A DNA stretch of 64,000 nucleotides from Candidatus Nitrospira nitrificans (GTDB taxonomy: Bacteria > Nitrospirota > Nitrospiria > Nitrospirales > Nitrospiraceae). The notes under the pieces are model-generated. The model did no database searches and was not told the DNA's origin. It saw only the letters and a list, made by a program, of their open reading frames with translations. The stretch covers positions 62,001 to 126,000 of the forward strand of contig NZ_CZPZ01000001.1 in assembly GCF_001458775.1 (NCBI RefSeq), read 5' to 3'. A program made the translations under genes and the position numbers. Numbering within the stretch: position 1 is the first letter of the stretch; every line of letters starts with the position of its first letter. Below are positions 62,441-64,000 of this stretch, one piece after another.

Positions 62441-64000
62441 GTGTGATCACCTCCTTGTTGATGTGTCTCTGATCGGGCGGACCGGCCATGACTCCGTGGC
62501 CCGGCAACAGAACCGAAAAAATCGATCCTTGCCCGAGCTGCGTCTGGACGTCGATCCTCCCCCCCATCGCCGCCACCAGACTTTGAGAGATAGAAAGACC
62601 CAGTCCCATGCCCTTTTGCTCGCCCTCGGTCTTCGTCGTGAAGAACGGATCGAAGATATGCGATAGAACCTCCGGGGAAATCCCTGTCCCTTGATCGGCC
62701 ACCGCGATACGGATGCCCCCGGCCTCTTCACGGATGGTCATCATGATCGTCCCTCCCTCTCGGGAACAATCGATGGCGTTATTCAGCAGATTCATCAATA
62801 CTTGCAGGAGGTCGCTCCTCGGCGCATCGAGTCTGTCGAACGTAGGCGCGGCCTCGACGACCAGCGTGAGTCGGCGCTGCTGCAACTGCTTGGCAAACAG
62901 AGCTTCGATATCCCCGATCATCGTCCGAAGATCGACGGCCTCCACCTTGCCGGACTCCCGCCGGTAGAGCTGGTACATATTCTGCACGATCGACGAGACC
63001 CGCGCGATTTCGCGATCGATCAGACCGACGAATTCGTATTGCGCATGCGCGGGATCGACCGCCTGCTTCACCAGCTCAAACGCGTTCTTGATCCCGGCGA
63101 TCGGGTTGTTGATTTCATGGGCGACGCCGGCGGCCAAACGGCCCAGCGCCGCCAGCCGCTCCGTCTGTACCCGCTGCGATTCCAGCCTCGCGATTTCGGC
63201 GGTCCGCTCGACCACCTGACGTTCCAGCTCTTCCGTATACCGAGTCCGCTCCATTTCCAAGTGTTTTCGCTCGGTGATGTCACGGCCCGCCACCAGCCGG
63301 ACGTCCTTGCCGCGATAGCGATAGGGCCTGACCACCACCTCGCCGGGAAAGGTGGTGCCGTCCTTGCGAAGACCGATCGCTTCGTAGGGCCCTCTCACGT
63401 CATTCCGCATATTGGCGATCACCTGCTCGCGGGACTCATCGCCGACGAGATCCAAGATCGGCCGGCCGATGAGTTCGCCCGGCCCATATCTGAACATTCG
63501 CTCCAAGCCGGTATTCACTTCGAGCAAAATACCCTGATCGTGGAGAGCGATCCCGTCGAACGTCGCCTCCGTCAGCAGCTTGTACCGCAATTCACTCTCC
63601 TGCACCGCCTGTTCGGCCTGTTTACGCTCAGTGATGTCGCGCACGACGGCGTAATCGAGCTCCTGACCTTCATGAGAGAGGCAGTTCGCCACTACCTCCA
63701 CGGGGTAGATCTCGCCGGACTTGCTGCGGTGCCTGGTTTCCAGCCGAAGTTGGCCGGTCCGCTTAAACTCCTCGCACGAGCGGCCCCACAACTCGCGTGA
63801 ATAGTCCGGATCGAGGTCCGTCATGGACATGGCCAGCAACTCCTGCTTCGTGTGGCCCAGTCGGCGGCAGGCTGCTTCATTCACATCGAGCAACCGCCCA
63901 TCCGTGGCGATGAGGAAGATTTGGTCGGAGGCATGGTCGACGGCATACTGAGTCCGTTGGAGACGGTCTTCGACCTGTTTCCGTACAAGAATCTCATCCT
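62430..64000 (-). CDS. PAS-domain sensor histidine kinase (5' end outside window)
   Basis: At least 520 residues of a soluble hybrid of PAS domains and a kinase. From the window edge: a PAS domain (DQIFLIATDGRLLDVNEAA), a second PAS (ALHDQGILLEVNTGLERMF) with a PAC-like VRPYRYRGKDVRLVAGRDIT, a coiled coil, then HisKA with His in AAGVAHEINNPIAGIKNAF. The ATPase follows with N box LMNLLNNAIDCS, G1 DQGTGI and G2 KGMGLGLSIS. The frame is open past the edge; a TTG at 63893 is internal to PAS 1. It should phosphorylate the response regulator it overlaps. Confidence 0.92.
   Translation of the reverse strand, partial: DEILVRKQVEDRLQRTQYAVDHASDQIFLIATDGRLLDVNEAACRRLGHTKQELLAMSMTDLDPDYSRELWGRSCEEFKRTGQLRLETRHRSKSGEIYPVEVVANCLSHEGQELDYAVVRDITERKQAEQAVQESELRYKLLTEATFDGIALHDQGILLEVNTGLERMFRYGPGELIGRPILDLVGDESREQVIANMRNDVRGPYEAIGLRKDGTTFPGEVVVRPYRYRGKDVRLVAGRDITERKHLEMERTRYTEELERQVVERTAEIARLESQRVQTERLAALGRLAAGVAHEINNPIAGIKNAFELVKQAVDPAHAQYEFVGLIDREIARVSSIVQNMYQLYRRESGKVEAVDLRTMIGDIEALFAKQLQQRRLTLVVEAAPTFDRLDAPRSDLLQVLMNLLNNAIDCSREGGTIMMTIREEAGGIRIAVADQGTGISPEVLSHIFDPFFTTKTEGEQKGMGLGLSISQSLVAAMGGRIDVQTQLGQGSIFSVLLPGHGVMAGPPDQRHINKEVITHGC
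62445..62456 (-). promoter_or_regulatory. Extended Shine-Dalgarno AAGGAGGTGATC
   Basis: Twelve bases complementary to the usual 3' end of 16S rRNA, four bases upstream of the ATG when the TGATC part is counted and nine when spacing is taken from AAGGAGG. It fixes the start at 62440. Confidence 0.75.

Overview
The window reads as a continuous piece of a bacterial chromosome (moderately high G+C, dense genes, no rRNA, tRNA, insertion sequence or CRISPR array seen). Gene content (an exosortase/VPLPA-CTERM exopolysaccharide locus, a type II secretion operon without a secretin gene, large PAS-containing chemoreceptors) together with the many short GAAACTTGAAACCTG / TTTCACG-type intergenic repeats suggests a Nitrospira-like member of the Nitrospirota. 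This is an inference from recall and was not tested by comparison.

Layout. (1) 1-7001: an aldo/keto reductase (cut by the window edge), an OmpA-like lipoprotein, then a phosphate-flavoured group: Ppx/GppA phosphatase with HD domain, two overlapping thymidylate-kinase-like genes (the second with Arg in place of the P-loop Lys), SixA, a PsiE-like membrane protein, a 67-residue protein and a TPR protein. (2) 7157-38077, all on the minus strand: an exopolysaccharide locus. It holds the secretion ATPase, tyrosine-kinase-like ATPase, chain-length protein, beta-barrel, export protein and TPR lipoprotein typical of PEP-CTERM/exosortase loci, a polyprenyl-phosphate sugar transferase, an exosortase-EpsI fusion (XrtD type) and one VPLPA-CTERM substrate with a sigma-54-type promoter. 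It continues with four glycosyltransferases, a heparinase-like lyase, a DUF4091 hydrolase-like protein, an amidotransferase, a ligase/polymerase, an acetyltransferase, a flippase, and the nucleotide-sugar enzymes WecB, GDP-fucose synthase and Gmd. (3) 38226-49238, plus strand: a type II secretion operon in the order C-E-F-G-H-I-J-N-L-M-K, with no gspD. (4) 49301-64000, minus strand: a signalling block of sensor kinase, response regulator, two chemoreceptors, CheR, a four-helix-bundle protein, CheD, CheB, a STAS protein, a response regulator-SpoIIE phosphatase, an Hpt protein and a response regulator-HATPase protein. No CheA, CheW or CheY is present.

How they fit. Region 2 should build a lipid-linked sugar repeat, flip it, polymerise it and export it, while XrtD sorts a VPLPA-tagged surface protein. 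The adjoining type II system could carry proteins across the outer membrane if a secretin is supplied from elsewhere. Region 4 combines receptor methylation and deamidation (CheR/CheB/CheD, with both receptors ending in a tether-like EFEEF) with a RsbU/RsbV/RsbW-style partner-switching set, suggesting chemosensory input into a non-flagellar output.

Two repeat families mark regions 3-4 and part of region 2. A modular element of about 90-120 bp lies directly against stop codons, always in the same orientation relative to the gene. A 7-bp-period repeat fills most gaps between 42 and 62 kb and has run into coding sequence in gspG, gspH and cheB. Start codons given here were chosen from ribosome-binding sites and domain starts and are often shorter than the longest open frame.
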